A program made the translations under genes and the position numbers. Below are positions 1 through 6,838 of a stretch of DNA of 11,507 bases, piece after piece. Location: positions 1-11,507 of the forward strand of contig CAMBNE010000013.1 of the NCBI GenBank assembly GCA_945868935.1. Reading direction: 5' to 3'. The notes beneath the pieces were generated by a model. The model was not told the origin of the DNA, made no database searches, and saw only the letters and a list, made by a program, of their open reading frames with translations. Source of the stretch: an uncultured Clostridia bacterium (GTDB lineage Bacteria; Bacillota; Clostridia; Oscillospirales; Acutalibacteraceae). Numbering within the stretch: position 1 is the first letter of the stretch; each line of letters begins with the position of its first letter.

Positions 1-298
1 CTTCTGCCGTAGTTTCAACAACTGTTGTGGCTGTCTGTGTTATGCCTTTTTTATCGGTATCTTTTTTATTTGATATTCCGATAGCGTATATTATTACAAA
101 AGCAACAACGATAATCACCCAGAACCACCATTGCTTGTAAATCTTCTTTTTAGGAGGCTGTGGACTTCCAAAATTCGGTTGCATAGGCGCAGATTGAGGT
201 GCAGAAGCAGGTGCTTTCTGATGTTCAACGGGAGCGCCGCAACCATCACAAAACTTTGCGCTCTCTTTTAATTCGTTTCCACAATGTTGACATTTCAT
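1..298 (-). CDS. Zinc-ribbon, single-pass membrane protein (partial, C-terminus beyond window); candidate moron
   Basis: The first 99 residues are visible and the gene runs off the left edge. Residues 1-21 form a compact zinc ribbon with two CxxC knuckles (Cys3/Cys6 and Cys17/Cys20). A Pro/Ala/Gln-rich linker (about 28-50) and a basic stretch (KKK) follow, then a hydrophobic membrane segment at about 57-75 (begins QWWFWVIIVV). After it comes a Lys/Asp-rich and then Thr-rich region that would be extracytoplasmic. The start ATG at 296-298 is preceded by AAGGAGA at good spacing, and a consensus promoter lies just upstream. This architecture is common in Firmicutes chromosomal proteins, often with a DUF4352-like outer domain that would lie beyond the edge here. 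It is not a recognised tail component, although a Dit/Tal-type tail gene would be expected after the tape measure. The ribbon and membrane segment are seen directly; function is unknown. Confidence 0.8.
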   Translation of the reverse strand, partial: MKCQHCGNELKESAKFCDGCGAPVEHQKAPASAPQSAPMQPNFGSPQPPKKKIYKQWWFWVIIVVAFVIIYAIGISNKKDTDKKGITQTATTVVETTAE

Positions 299-340
299 AA
301 AAATCTCTCCTTTATTGTTACATAAAATAACTTTACAAAC

Positions 341-369
341 ATAATACAACATTATTTGTAAAAAGTCAA
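341..369 (-). promoter_or_regulatory. Sigma-A-type promoter for the zinc-ribbon gene
   Basis: On the minus strand TTGACT (364-369) is followed by a 17-nt AT-rich spacer and TATTAT (341-346). Both hexamers differ from consensus by one base and the spacing is ideal. The predicted transcription start is near 334, about 35 nt before the ATG at 298. The promoter sits directly after the tape-measure stop codon, so it gives the zinc-ribbon gene transcription independent of the late operon, probably also in the lysogen. Confidence 0.75.
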
Positions 370-397
370 CAATATATAACAATTAGAGATTAATTAT

Positions 398-3094
398 TTA
401 TGCAAAAGCCGATTTACCGTTGTGACGTTTCTTGTATAGCTCATTCTGTTTTACAATTTCGTCAAAGATTTCAGAGCCGTTGATTTTCGCAACAAATTCA
501 TAATGATTGCCACCGTTGTTGCGGAAGATTACGAACATCTCATAAATGCGTTTGAGATAGTCAAGCATTTGGCTAAGAATTACAACGTCCTCACCGTTTG
601 AAGTATTAATCATCGACTGTAATTTTGACAACGGAGAAATGACCTCAGGGTCACCTGTGTTAGCTCCTGCGTTATCACCTACAACCGCAAGTGTGGGAGC
701 TTTAACGATTGCGCCTTTGGCAAATTTCGGAATAAGCGTAGGTTCGGCAGGCATACTAAAATGCCAATCCTGACCGAATATATCGCCAAGTGCTCCCGCT
801 ATTCCGCCTATTCCGTTTATAATACCTGAAACTACATTATAAACGCCTGTCCATATACAATTTAAGGCATCTATAATGAGATTTATAACACCTTTCAAAA
901 CAGACCATATACCTTCCCAGATACCTGTAAAAAAATCCTTAATGCCATTCCAAGCTTTTTCCCAATCGCCCGAAAAGACGCCTGTTACAAAGTCAAGTAA
1001 TCCGCCGAGTGCTTCTAACAATCCACTTACAAATCCGCCTATTGTTGTAAAAACGGTATCAAAAACACCTTTTATTGCGTTAAAGATATTTGTTATAATC
1101 GGACCCCAGAAATCAACTATGTAATTAACAAGCGGCGAAAGGAAATTGTTCCAGACAGTAGCTATACAATTGCACCATTTACCGAAAAATTTTACTATAC
1201 TGTCAAAAACAGGACTTAACCAGTTATTCCAAGCTGACTGAACCGTTCCAACGATAAAATCCCAAGCAGGCTTTATCCAATCATTCCACACATTCATAAA
1301 CGTAGTGCCTATATTTGTAAACATATCGCATACATTCTGAAAAATTCCTGCACCGTCACCATTCCACCAATTCGAAATAGTAGTACCGACATCTGAAAAA
1401 ATATCGCCTACCGTTGACATCACATCGGCAATCTGCAACTGTAGATTATCAAAAAACAATCCGATTTCTGCGCCGTCCTCGTCAATCCATTTTACAAGGC
1501 TTTCTGTCGCAATTTCAAATCCTTCTGAAATTACTGTTCCTACACCTATTCCAAAATTTGAAAATCCGCTTAACAAATTTGAAATTGCTGTTTCCATTGT
1601 CGGGCGCATTCGGTCAACAGATTTTCCGATTATATCAAACCAACCGTCAAAAAACGTTGACAGATTATCAAAGCTTTTCGAAATGCTGTTGTAATAGTTT
1701 TCGATAAACTTATTGATTCTGTTTCCGTCTTTTTCAAGCCACTTTGAAATACCGCCTGTTAAGGTTTGAAAGGACTTTCCTGCAACCTTTACAACACCGC
1801 TTACATACGAGCCGACTGCTCCGAGTGCTGATTTCCCTGCTTTTGCAACGCCCTGAACATATGTTTGTGCAATAGGAACTGACTTTTCAAAAATCTTTTT
1901 ACAGTTTTCACCGATTGAACTCCAATCAACTGAATTAATGCCTTTCTGCACTTTTTCAACAAAATCTTTGAAACCGCTTTTCTCATACATCTTATTAAAA
2001 GCGTCTTTAAGAGAATCAATAAGTCCTTTACTTGCATTTTGCGCCGAGTCTGTCAAAGCACTTCCTATTCCACTTGAAGCAGAAGAACCTGATACGCTAC
2101 TGTCAGAACTTGAATTATTATTGTTGGGCAATACATTCAGTTTATCAAAGCCAGCGAGTGAGCCTTTTGCTTTTTCAGAGCTTTTTTCAACATTCTGTAT
2201 TTCTTCACTTGCTTCTGCGGCATCGTCGGCAACTGTTGAAATTCCGCTTGTGGTAGCTGAATTACTTTCGCCAAAAATGCTTATTGTAAATTCCTCGAAT
2301 TTCTTTGCCAATACCGCAAGTTTCTGAACTGCCTTATCAATATAAGTCAATAGAGGAACAAAGATATTATTCAAAGCTCTTCCGAGCGTTTCTTTAATAT
2401 CTCCGAAATTGTTTTTTATCTGTTGAAGTTTTCCGGCAGGTGTGCTTGCAATAGCTTTGTTCATCTCGCCTACATTATCGGTGATTACCTGTGCGAGCAT
2501 TGCGGCTCTTTCCTGCTCATTTCCGTATTTCAGGACTTTTTCCTGTGCTTCATCAAACGTAATGCCCACACGAGTTAAAGCCGAGGTCTGCCCCTGCATA
2601 ACCTTGCCCATAAGGTTGCCGATATTGACCATAGAACCGCTTGAAACATTAACACCGTTCTGCTGAACAGCAAGATTATTCATTGCAGGAATAAGCTCTT
2701 TTAAGGCTTCATCAGTCTTTAAAAACGTAGCTAACTGCTGTGCGCCTGCGAGCTGAACTTCATCACCTACAACGCCGAGCTGTTGCTGTGCGCTTGCATA
2801 GTCCTTGATTTTCTGAATACTCTTGTCGGTAGCCTGCATACGCTGTTTCATTATAGTTGTCAGCTTCGTTTCGGCTTCAGTCTGGATATTTGCTAAATTT
2901 ATGCATTCTTCGCCAAATCTTTTTACCATTGCAACGGAAAAAGCCGCCGCAACAGCCGCACCGATTTTCTTGAATGAAGCCGCCATTTTCTGACTTGCCG
3001 AATTCGCCTGATTCTGAACGTTGCTCAACTGCTTGCGAAAATTCGTACCGTTAAGCACCATATCAAGGCTGATTGTTCCGACTGATGTACCCAT
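398..3094 (-). CDS. Phage tail tape measure protein
   Basis: This 898-residue protein sets tail length and is the scaffold around which the tail tube assembles. By the usual 1.5 angstrom per residue it predicts a tail of roughly 135 nm, typical of a siphovirus. The N-terminus is helical and Gln/Ala-rich, with a short hydrophobic patch (GAAVAAAFSVAM, about 45-56). A conserved tape-measure core lies at about 60-270, followed by a Ser/Asn-rich linker near 325-345. A long Trp/Phe/Gly-rich region at about 570-760 has recurring W-N-x-W/F spacing, and the C-terminal motif KGAIVKAPTLAVVGDNAG (about 795-815) is common near the end of Firmicutes tape measures. The start at 3094 is supported by AAAGGAGG seven bases upstream. 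It follows the tail chaperone genes, as in most long-tailed phages. No muralytic active-site motif was recognised. The family call is firm. Confidence 0.95.
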   Translation of the reverse strand: MGTSVGTISLDMVLNGTNFRKQLSNVQNQANSASQKMAASFKKIGAAVAAAFSVAMVKRFGEECINLANIQTEAETKLTTIMKQRMQATDKSIQKIKDYASAQQQLGVVGDEVQLAGAQQLATFLKTDEALKELIPAMNNLAVQQNGVNVSSGSMVNIGNLMGKVMQGQTSALTRVGITFDEAQEKVLKYGNEQERAAMLAQVITDNVGEMNKAIASTPAGKLQQIKNNFGDIKETLGRALNNIFVPLLTYIDKAVQKLAVLAKKFEEFTISIFGESNSATTSGISTVADDAAEASEEIQNVEKSSEKAKGSLAGFDKLNVLPNNNNSSSDSSVSGSSASSGIGSALTDSAQNASKGLIDSLKDAFNKMYEKSGFKDFVEKVQKGINSVDWSSIGENCKKIFEKSVPIAQTYVQGVAKAGKSALGAVGSYVSGVVKVAGKSFQTLTGGISKWLEKDGNRINKFIENYYNSISKSFDNLSTFFDGWFDIIGKSVDRMRPTMETAISNLLSGFSNFGIGVGTVISEGFEIATESLVKWIDEDGAEIGLFFDNLQLQIADVMSTVGDIFSDVGTTISNWWNGDGAGIFQNVCDMFTNIGTTFMNVWNDWIKPAWDFIVGTVQSAWNNWLSPVFDSIVKFFGKWCNCIATVWNNFLSPLVNYIVDFWGPIITNIFNAIKGVFDTVFTTIGGFVSGLLEALGGLLDFVTGVFSGDWEKAWNGIKDFFTGIWEGIWSVLKGVINLIIDALNCIWTGVYNVVSGIINGIGGIAGALGDIFGQDWHFSMPAEPTLIPKFAKGAIVKAPTLAVVGDNAGANTGDPEVISPLSKLQSMINTSNGEDVVILSQMLDYLKRIYEMFVIFRNNGGNHYEFVAKINGSEIFDEIVKQNELYKKRHNGKSAFA

Positions 3095-3132
3095 AAATAT
3101 TCCTCCTTTCCTCGTAATTTTTCGGCTTCACA

Positions 3133-3480
3133 TTACATTGAAGCAAAAATGTTCTGAAACCGCTTTAATACCTCGTCCATTTCAGCGGCGGTGTATTTCT
3201 TTACATTGCGTGACCGCCACTTGTTTCGGATTCGGTGCTGAGTTGATGTGAAGTGTTTTAAAACGTCCTTATCATCTTCAAGCCGAATTTGTACTGTCCT
3301 TGCAAGCGGTGTGTCGGGTCCTAATCCCGAAATCAGAGAGCGGAACTCCGTCCACGTCATAGTCTGAAAATCCTTTGAGTAAATACTGACCCCATAGCTT
3401 GATTTAAAAGACGAAACGATTAAATCGAAATCGTCTATTAAGTCGTAGCCGGGGTCGTCGTTTCCCCCTCGGGTTCCTCG
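3133..3480 (-). CDS. Tail assembly chaperone, downstream (T-like/Gp15-like) ORF, reached by -1 frameshift
   Basis: This frame is open from 3480 to the TAA at 3133-3135. It has no ATG, GTG or TTG until the ATG at 3358-3360, yet the part before that ATG looks like protein of the same family: GYDLIDDFDLIVSSFKSSYG, then MTWTEFRSLISGLGPDTPL and a VQIRLEDD segment. Phage Gp15-like chaperones (PF06854) carry an equivalent YDLI...SF...YG / M.W..F..L...L / IR order. The frame is -1 relative to the upstream chaperone gene and overlaps its last 43 nt, so the natural product is probably a GT-type fusion of about 210 residues that binds the tape measure. An AAAGGA ten bases before ATG 3360 leaves open an independent 75-aa product (3133-3360). 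The context between chaperone G and tape measure is canonical. Confidence 0.8.
   Translation of the reverse strand, partial: RGTRGGNDDPGYDLIDDFDLIVSSFKSSYGVSIYSKDFQTMTWTEFRSLISGLGPDTPLARTVQIRLEDDKDVLKHFTSTQHRIRNKWRSRNVKKYTAAEMDEVLKRFQNIFASM
3438..3480 (-). promoter_or_regulatory. Programmed -1 frameshift window between chaperone G and T frames
   Basis: The zero-frame chaperone ends at TAA 3438-3440 and the -1 frame is open only from 3480, so slippage must fall within these 43 nt. The best candidate is the zero-frame codon GGG (3465-3467) in the run GAG GGG GAA ACG, where a glycine tRNA can re-pair perfectly one base back. ACC CCG (3450-3455) is a second, weaker candidate. Neither is a textbook X-XXY-YYZ heptamer. 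A potential hairpin at 3409-3436 (outer arms AGACGA/TCGTCT) lies 28 nt beyond the G run, far for a classical stimulator. Confidence 0.6.
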
Positions 3481-3764
3481 TTATCGTTAATAACAGCCTG
3501 TGCCGCATTAACAACGAGCGTTGAGAAGTCCTCAAAACTTAACTTCAAGCTGTCGATTTTCTGCTGATTTTCTTCGTCAAAGAGCAGATTATAAATGTCA
3601 AGAATGTTTTTAACGCTCATACCTTTGCCGTCATTGTCAAAGAGTGCAATAACTTTCAGCATTGTTACTGCGTCATTATTAGCCTTGATTTCAACGTCCT
3701 TAACCTTGATAATCGGCTTTTCTTCGAAGTTTAATTTATCTGTAATATCAATAATTTTTGACAT
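3438..3764 (-). CDS. Tail assembly chaperone (gpG-like)
   Basis: A 108-residue, acidic, mostly helical protein located between the major tail protein and the tape measure, the position of lambda gpG-type chaperones that keep the tape measure soluble. The N-terminal half (KLNFEEKPIIKVKDVEIK) looks like a short beta-hairpin leading into helices that include LDIYNLLFDEENQQKIDSL. The C-terminus is a low-complexity Glu/Thr tail (EEPEGETTTPATT). The start at 3764 has AAAGGAG at good spacing. The product's last residues overlap the -1 frame that continues into the T-like ORF, so some ribosomes should yield a fusion diverging near residue 100. Sequence similarity within this family is weak; the assignment rests mainly on size, order and the overlapping frame. 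Confidence 0.85.
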   Translation of the reverse strand: MSKIIDITDKLNFEEKPIIKVKDVEIKANNDAVTMLKVIALFDNDGKGMSVKNILDIYNLLFDEENQQKIDSLKLSFEDFSTLVVNAAQAVINDNEEPEGETTTPATT

Positions 3765-3780
3765 ATTATTTCTCCTTTAG

Positions 3781-3823
3781 AATTATAAAATTTGCAGTCG
3801 GGCAGAATTTATAACCCGACTGC
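3781..3823 (-). terminator. Intrinsic terminator/attenuator after the major tail protein
   Basis: A perfect 9-bp inverted repeat, GCAGTCGGG (3794-3802) and CCCGACTGC (3815-3823), has a 12-nt AT-rich loop. On the minus strand it is followed by AAATTTTATAATT. It starts 8 nt after the major tail protein stop codon. In a late operon a partial terminator here would lower expression of the chaperones and tape measure relative to the abundant tube protein. Confidence 0.75.
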
Positions 3824-3830
3824 TTGTGTT

Positions 3831-4274
3831 TTAAACCGCAGGTGTATAAACAGGCTTGCCGTTTGACATAACCTCAAATTCAAGCGGAGCGGCATTTGTT
3901 GAAGCTCCCGAACCTACGTTTGTAACGGAAATAACAGCGTTTGAGAAAAGCACGGTTGAACCGTCAGGAAAAGTCCACTGGAAATCTTTTTCAACATCTC
4001 TGCCGTTTTTAAATGCACATTCTGCAACGAGGTCGTTGCCGTCATCTCCGACTGTTCTCTTGCCTTTTACGCTGATTGTGACCGACTTTGCTGTCATAAG
4101 TCGGTTTTTCCAGCCTTTCGCTTCAAACGGATTCCATTCCTCAACGCCGTTGTCAAAAGATACGCCGAATTCTTCGCAGTTTGCAATCTGTGTTGTAGGT
4201 GTTCCTGCGCCTGCTTCGCCAATCTGAAACTGATTTTCATAGCAGGGATAAACTCCCGATTTTGTTGTTGCCAT
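3831..4274 (-). CDS. Major tail protein (tail tube subunit)
   Basis: This 147-residue protein should polymerise into the tail tube. The sequence is rich in predicted beta strands, with features typical of Firmicutes tail tube proteins: an N-terminal TTKSGVYPCYENQFQIGEAG, a middle EEWNPFEAKGWKNRLMTAKS leading to a SVTISVKGKR strand, and a C-terminal LEFEVMSNGKPVYTPA. It lies between the tail-completion-type minor capsid protein 3 and the tail chaperone, which is the expected place. The ATG at 4272-4274 is three bases after the preceding stop, with AAAGGA about 11 bases upstream inside the previous gene. A strong hairpin follows the stop codon. Confidence 0.88.
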   Translation of the reverse strand: MATTKSGVYPCYENQFQIGEAGAGTPTTQIANCEEFGVSFDNGVEEWNPFEAKGWKNRLMTAKSVTISVKGKRTVGDDGNDLVAECAFKNGRDVEKDFQWTFPDGSTVLFSNAVISVTNVGSGASTNAAPLEFEVMSNGKPVYTPAV

Positions 4275-4277
4275 AGT

Positions 4278-4673
4278 TTAATTCTTCCTTTCGTAGTAAA
4301 TTTTCATTTCGATTACACGCTCGTAAACGCCCTTATCATCTGTGCCAACGTCCACAGGCTCGGGCATTAAGAGCTGAATCATATAAATCTGAGTGTTGCC
4401 GATTGTAACGTCCTTGACCGTTCGTAGCTTTTCAAAAAGCCTTAAAGCGGCTATTTCCGTTTCATCGGCATTGTTATTGTAGTGGATTAAAAGCGAAATG
4501 CCTTTGATGTCGTATGAGCTGTCACCGCCGATTGCAGTAACAGGCGGCTCACTGCGCTTGAGCGAGTAAATACCGAGTGACTTGTCCTGTTTATTGTCAA
4601 GCTTGCCGATATAGTAATGCTCGAAAAGGTCGAAACGCTTTAAAAAATCCCTGATATTCGCAAGTGTAATCAT
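4278..4673 (-). CDS. Minor capsid protein 3 / tail terminator-like neck protein
   Basis: About 131 residues, beginning MITLANIRDFLKRFDLFEHY and containing the conserved-looking GIYSLKRSEPPVTAIGG and a C-terminal MKIYYERKN. It resembles the Minor_capsid_3 family (PF12691), which by position acts as a tail-terminator or neck component. The ATG at 4671-4673 is chosen because it forms an ATGA overlap with the stop of the preceding gene and lies 11 bases after AGGGGG. An in-frame ATG at 4680-4682 (adding MRL) is possible, but it sits only two or three bases from that ribosome binding site. The protein is followed three bases later by the major tail protein. Confidence 0.82.
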   Translation of the reverse strand: MITLANIRDFLKRFDLFEHYYIGKLDNKQDKSLGIYSLKRSEPPVTAIGGDSSYDIKGISLLIHYNNNADETEIAALRLFEKLRTVKDVTIGNTQIYMIQLLMPEPVDVGTDDKGVYERVIEMKIYYERKN

Positions 4674-5059
4674 AAGCCGCATAACCCCCTGTAAATTTTT
4701 GCAAAGGTTTCAACGCAGAAGTTTTCACGAGTGCCGCCCTTTTGCCACAGAATTAACCATTCTGCGCCTGCGGCAATATGTTCCTTTCGACTAAAATTGT
4801 ATTCAGGGTGAAAGTACAACCGCCTTGCATAGGGTGTTGTTGAAACAATGCTCGTAACACCTTTGTCGGAATTTGAGTAATCGGCAAAGGTACTTTCATT
4901 TTGTAGGTTACCTGTATCAAACGGCATAACCTGAGCATTTTTAACCTCTGTAAGGAGTGCGTCCGTTGTCATTTCAAGAGCTTTCTGCGTGTTATGGTCA
5001 AGCTCTCTTAATTTGCCAAAATTAAAGTTTATTTTTGAACTGACATTAAAAACGCCCAT
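4670..5059 (-). CDS. Minor capsid protein 2 (neck/head-tail joining protein)
   Basis: A 129-residue protein resembling the Minor_capsid_2 family (PF11114). Diagnostic-looking elements are PFDTGNLQNEST in the middle, YARRLYFHPEYNFSR, then AGAEWLILWQKGG and a C-terminal FAKIYRGLCGL. Proteins of this type occupy the HK97-gp10-like position between the connector and the tail terminator and help join head to tail. The start codon overlaps the stop of the upstream gene as TAATG, implying translational coupling; no strong independent ribosome binding site is visible. Its own stop overlaps the next start as ATGA. The family match is from memory of motifs, not a search. Confidence 0.85.
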   Translation of the reverse strand: MGVFNVSSKINFNFGKLRELDHNTQKALEMTTDALLTEVKNAQVMPFDTGNLQNESTFADYSNSDKGVTSIVSTTPYARRLYFHPEYNFSRKEHIAAGAEWLILWQKGGTRENFCVETFAKIYRGLCGL

Positions 5060-5451
5060 TAAATCACGTCCAATTCTGTAAAATTGACTGTTCCGTCAGG
5101 ATTGCGAGCTTTAACACCTCTTACGATTTCTCGCCGCACTCCGTTAATCTCGGCAAATCCGCCGCTTATCGTCGGACTGTCGGGAACAATGTCGCCCGGA
5201 ATAAGAATTACTCCGCTGACCTCGACTTTCTTTTGCTGTGCTGTCAGAACAGTTTTTGCGCTGTCCTGATAATTGCAATACAGATAATCACCGTAAAGAT
5301 TTTCCTGCGGATATAAATTGTCGTCAGGATAAAGTTCCTTACGCTCATAAATGACAATGGGCGCACCGTACTCGGTTACGCCCTCGCCGTATAGTGTTAA
5401 ATAAATCGGAGTTTTACAGACTTTCTGCCGTACAAGGCAAGGAAATTTCAT
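5059..5451 (-). CDS. Minor capsid protein 1 (head-tail joining / stopper-like protein)
   Basis: About 130 residues starting MKFPCLVRQKVCKTPIYLTL, with a beta-rich body and the C-terminal pattern GGFAEINGVRREIVRGVKAR followed by FTELDVI. It resembles the Minor_capsid_1 family (PF10665), the head-completion or stopper-like protein between connector and neck proteins. The ATG at 5449-5451 is preferred because AGGGGTG sits about five bases upstream. The frame is open to an earlier ATG at 5526, but that would place the first 25 residues over the preceding connector gene and lacks conserved character. It ends in a TAATG overlap with the next gene. Confidence 0.83.
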   Translation of the reverse strand: MKFPCLVRQKVCKTPIYLTLYGEGVTEYGAPIVIYERKELYPDDNLYPQENLYGDYLYCNYQDSAKTVLTAQQKKVEVSGVILIPGDIVPDSPTISGGFAEINGVRREIVRGVKARNPDGTVNFTELDVI

Positions 5452-5461
5452 CTTATCACCC

Positions 5462-5794
5462 CTAAATTGCAGTATAGCAAAGTCCTGTTGAAACAAGCAA
5501 GGAATACAATTCGGACGGAATTGCAACGCCGCAGATATTCTTTACTTTTTGACCGTCAAACGACATTGAAACTCCATTGAGAGAATAGCTCTGTAACTGC
5601 GAATCTAAAATATCCTCGTTTTCACGTTCATAGGCTGTCAGCCTGTTATGTACTTGCTTAATAATTCTCTGTTGGAATTCCGTTAAAGAATTAAAATCCT
5701 TTATGCGGTTGAAAGTCAGAGTGTCGATATGCTCTGCGGCTTTAATTGCGAATTCGTCTGTTATGCCCTGATTTTCAATATACACGCTGTACAT
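5462..5794 (-). CDS. Head-tail connector protein (Gp6/Gp15-like adaptor)
   Basis: A 110-residue, mainly helical protein with the layout of phage DNA-packaging/connector adaptors: an N-terminal helical bundle (FAIKAAEHIDTLTFNRI, then FQQRIIKQVHNRLTAY), a short strand region (YSLNGVSMSF) and a C-terminal helix (IPSELYSLLVSTGLCY). Members sit on the portal ring and connect it to the stopper. The position directly after the capsid gene block and before minor capsid protein 1 fits. The start at 5794 follows AAGGA at 10 bases, slightly long. The exact subfamily was not determined. Confidence 0.8.
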   Translation of the reverse strand: MYSVYIENQGITDEFAIKAAEHIDTLTFNRIKDFNSLTEFQQRIIKQVHNRLTAYERENEDILDSQLQSYSLNGVSMSFDGQKVKNICGVAIPSELYSLLVSTGLCYTAI

Positions 5795-5800
5795 ATCAAA

Positions 5801-5956
5801 TCATTCCTTTGCTGTTGTTTTCTTCCTTGTGGACTTCTGCTCCGCCTTTTCGGCAGGCTCATCGTTTTCAGTTTCAACAGTTCCCGCCTTTTCGGCAGCT
5901 GTTGATTCGTTTGATTCGAGATTATCTTTAAAAATAAGTCCAAATGTAGTTGCCAT
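5801..5956 (-). CDS. Small acidic/lysine-rich protein of 51 aa, function unknown
   Basis: ATG at 5954-5956, three bases after the capsid stop codon, with a strong GGAGGTG ribosome binding site lying in the end of the capsid gene; TGA at 5801-5803. The protein begins MATTFGLIFKDNLESNES and then becomes low complexity, with two AEKA motifs and a basic tail (STRKKTTAKE). The two AEKA motifs are encoded by an exact 14-nt direct repeat (5842-5855 and 5884-5897). Tight spacing to its neighbours and the good ribosome binding site support real translation. The composition suggests a flexible, perhaps capsid-associated, accessory protein, but no family was recognised. Confidence 0.7.
   Translation of the reverse strand: MATTFGLIFKDNLESNESTAAEKAGTVETENDEPAEKAEQKSTRKKTTAKE
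5842..5897. repeat. Two exact 14-nt direct repeats inside the 51-aa gene
   Basis: CCGCCTTTTCGGCA occurs at 5842-5855 and again at 5884-5897 (forward strand). Each copy is itself a small inverted repeat (GCC/GGC around a short loop). The copies encode the repeated AEKA motif and may reflect internal duplication. Confidence 0.7.
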
Positions 5957-5959
5957 AAA

Positions 5960-6814
5960 TCACACCTCCGAAATTGAAGCGTAAATACCTGCCAGCTTAT
6001 TTTCGTAGCAATGACCGTAAAGGTTATTGTTGCGATATTTAAACACGTGACTGTCGCCGTTCTGGTCGCTGTCGGGGTCAAAATACTTAATGAACTGTTC
6101 AAGGGCGCAGACAAAAGCTGATTTTTCAACGACGATGAAGTTTACATCTTTGCCGCCTTCTGCTTTCTTAAAACCGTAATTTGCAGTACCGTCATTGAGA
6201 GTGATTGCAGAAATCATTCTTGACTGAGGTACTTCAATGATTGTAGAAAACTTTTCAAGCACTTTCTTTGATTTTGTTGTGTCAAGGTCATCAATAGCAC
6301 CCTTGTATGTCGGAGTAATTAAGAGAATTCTGTTTTCTCCGGGTACCTCGTTTTCATCAAGATTGTTTGTAGCTGTTCTTAGCGCAGAAACAACTGAAGC
6401 ACCGTCAATAAGTGTTTCTGTTTTAACTGTGATTCCTTCTGTTCCGCAAAGTTTAGCAATTCGAGCGGCATCTGTTTCAGGAACAACTTTTGTTCTTATA
6501 AATTCGCCTGCAAGTTTTGCAAAAGGCAATCCCAGAGCTTCGTCATTGTCGAGGCGGTCAATTCTCAAATCCTGTGAACGTTCCTTGTCATACTTAATTG
6601 TTTCCCACACAAAAGTAGTTGAGCCTTTTGTGTATCCGGAATTTCTTGAAAAGTCTCCGAGACCGTCCATATCAAGCTTTGCAATCTTGATTTCGCCGTT
6701 CTGACCTTTCTTAACTGTTGTTTCGTCACCCTCAAAAATCGCTGTCTTACTTTCCTGCTTGTAAAGTTCATCAAGCATAGGCAGATAAATTGTAGATAAT
6801 TCGATGTTATTCAT
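5960..6814 (-). CDS. Major capsid protein (HK97-fold)
   Basis: A 284-residue protein that should form the icosahedral shell. It starts MNNIELSTIYLPMLDELYKQ. It contains the N-arm/E-loop-like stretch GLGDFSRNSGYTKGSTTF with WETIKYDKERSQDLRIDRLD, then a peripheral-domain-like ILLITPTYKGAIDDL region and a C-terminal KYRNNNLYGHCYENKLAGIY that is typical of clostridial phage capsids. The length is short for HK97-type proteins but fits those that use a separate scaffold, and a scaffold gene lies just upstream. The start at 6814 follows AAAGGA by about 12 bases, a rather long spacing. It is followed at three bases by the 51-aa gene. Confidence 0.92.
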   Translation of the reverse strand: MNNIELSTIYLPMLDELYKQESKTAIFEGDETTVKKGQNGEIKIAKLDMDGLGDFSRNSGYTKGSTTFVWETIKYDKERSQDLRIDRLDNDEALGLPFAKLAGEFIRTKVVPETDAARIAKLCGTEGITVKTETLIDGASVVSALRTATNNLDENEVPGENRILLITPTYKGAIDDLDTTKSKKVLEKFSTIIEVPQSRMISAITLNDGTANYGFKKAEGGKDVNFIVVEKSAFVCALEQFIKYFDPDSDQNGDSHVFKYRNNNLYGHCYENKLAGIYASISEV

Positions 6815-6838
6815 ATAGTTTTTTCATCCTTTCAATAA

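Noticed and set aside
876..2666. Several plus-strand open frames of 74-155 codons opposite the tape measure and capsid genes
   Set aside because: They lie wholly antisense to strongly supported genes, lack ribosome binding sites or recognisable domains, and reflect the codon structure of the opposite strand.
398..3094. A peptidoglycan hydrolase domain within the tape measure
   Set aside because: No lysozyme, NlpC/P60 or M23 active-site motif was visible; the Trp-rich region is ordinary for tape measures.
3117..3145. Small inverted repeat CTTCA/TGAAG near the T-like ORF stop as a terminator
   Set aside because: The stem is only five base pairs and lacks a following T-run on the minus strand.
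5452..5526. An upstream ATG at 5526 that would add 25 residues to minor capsid protein 1
   Set aside because: The extension overlaps the connector gene and has no ribosome binding site, whereas ATG 5451 follows AGGGGTG at good spacing.
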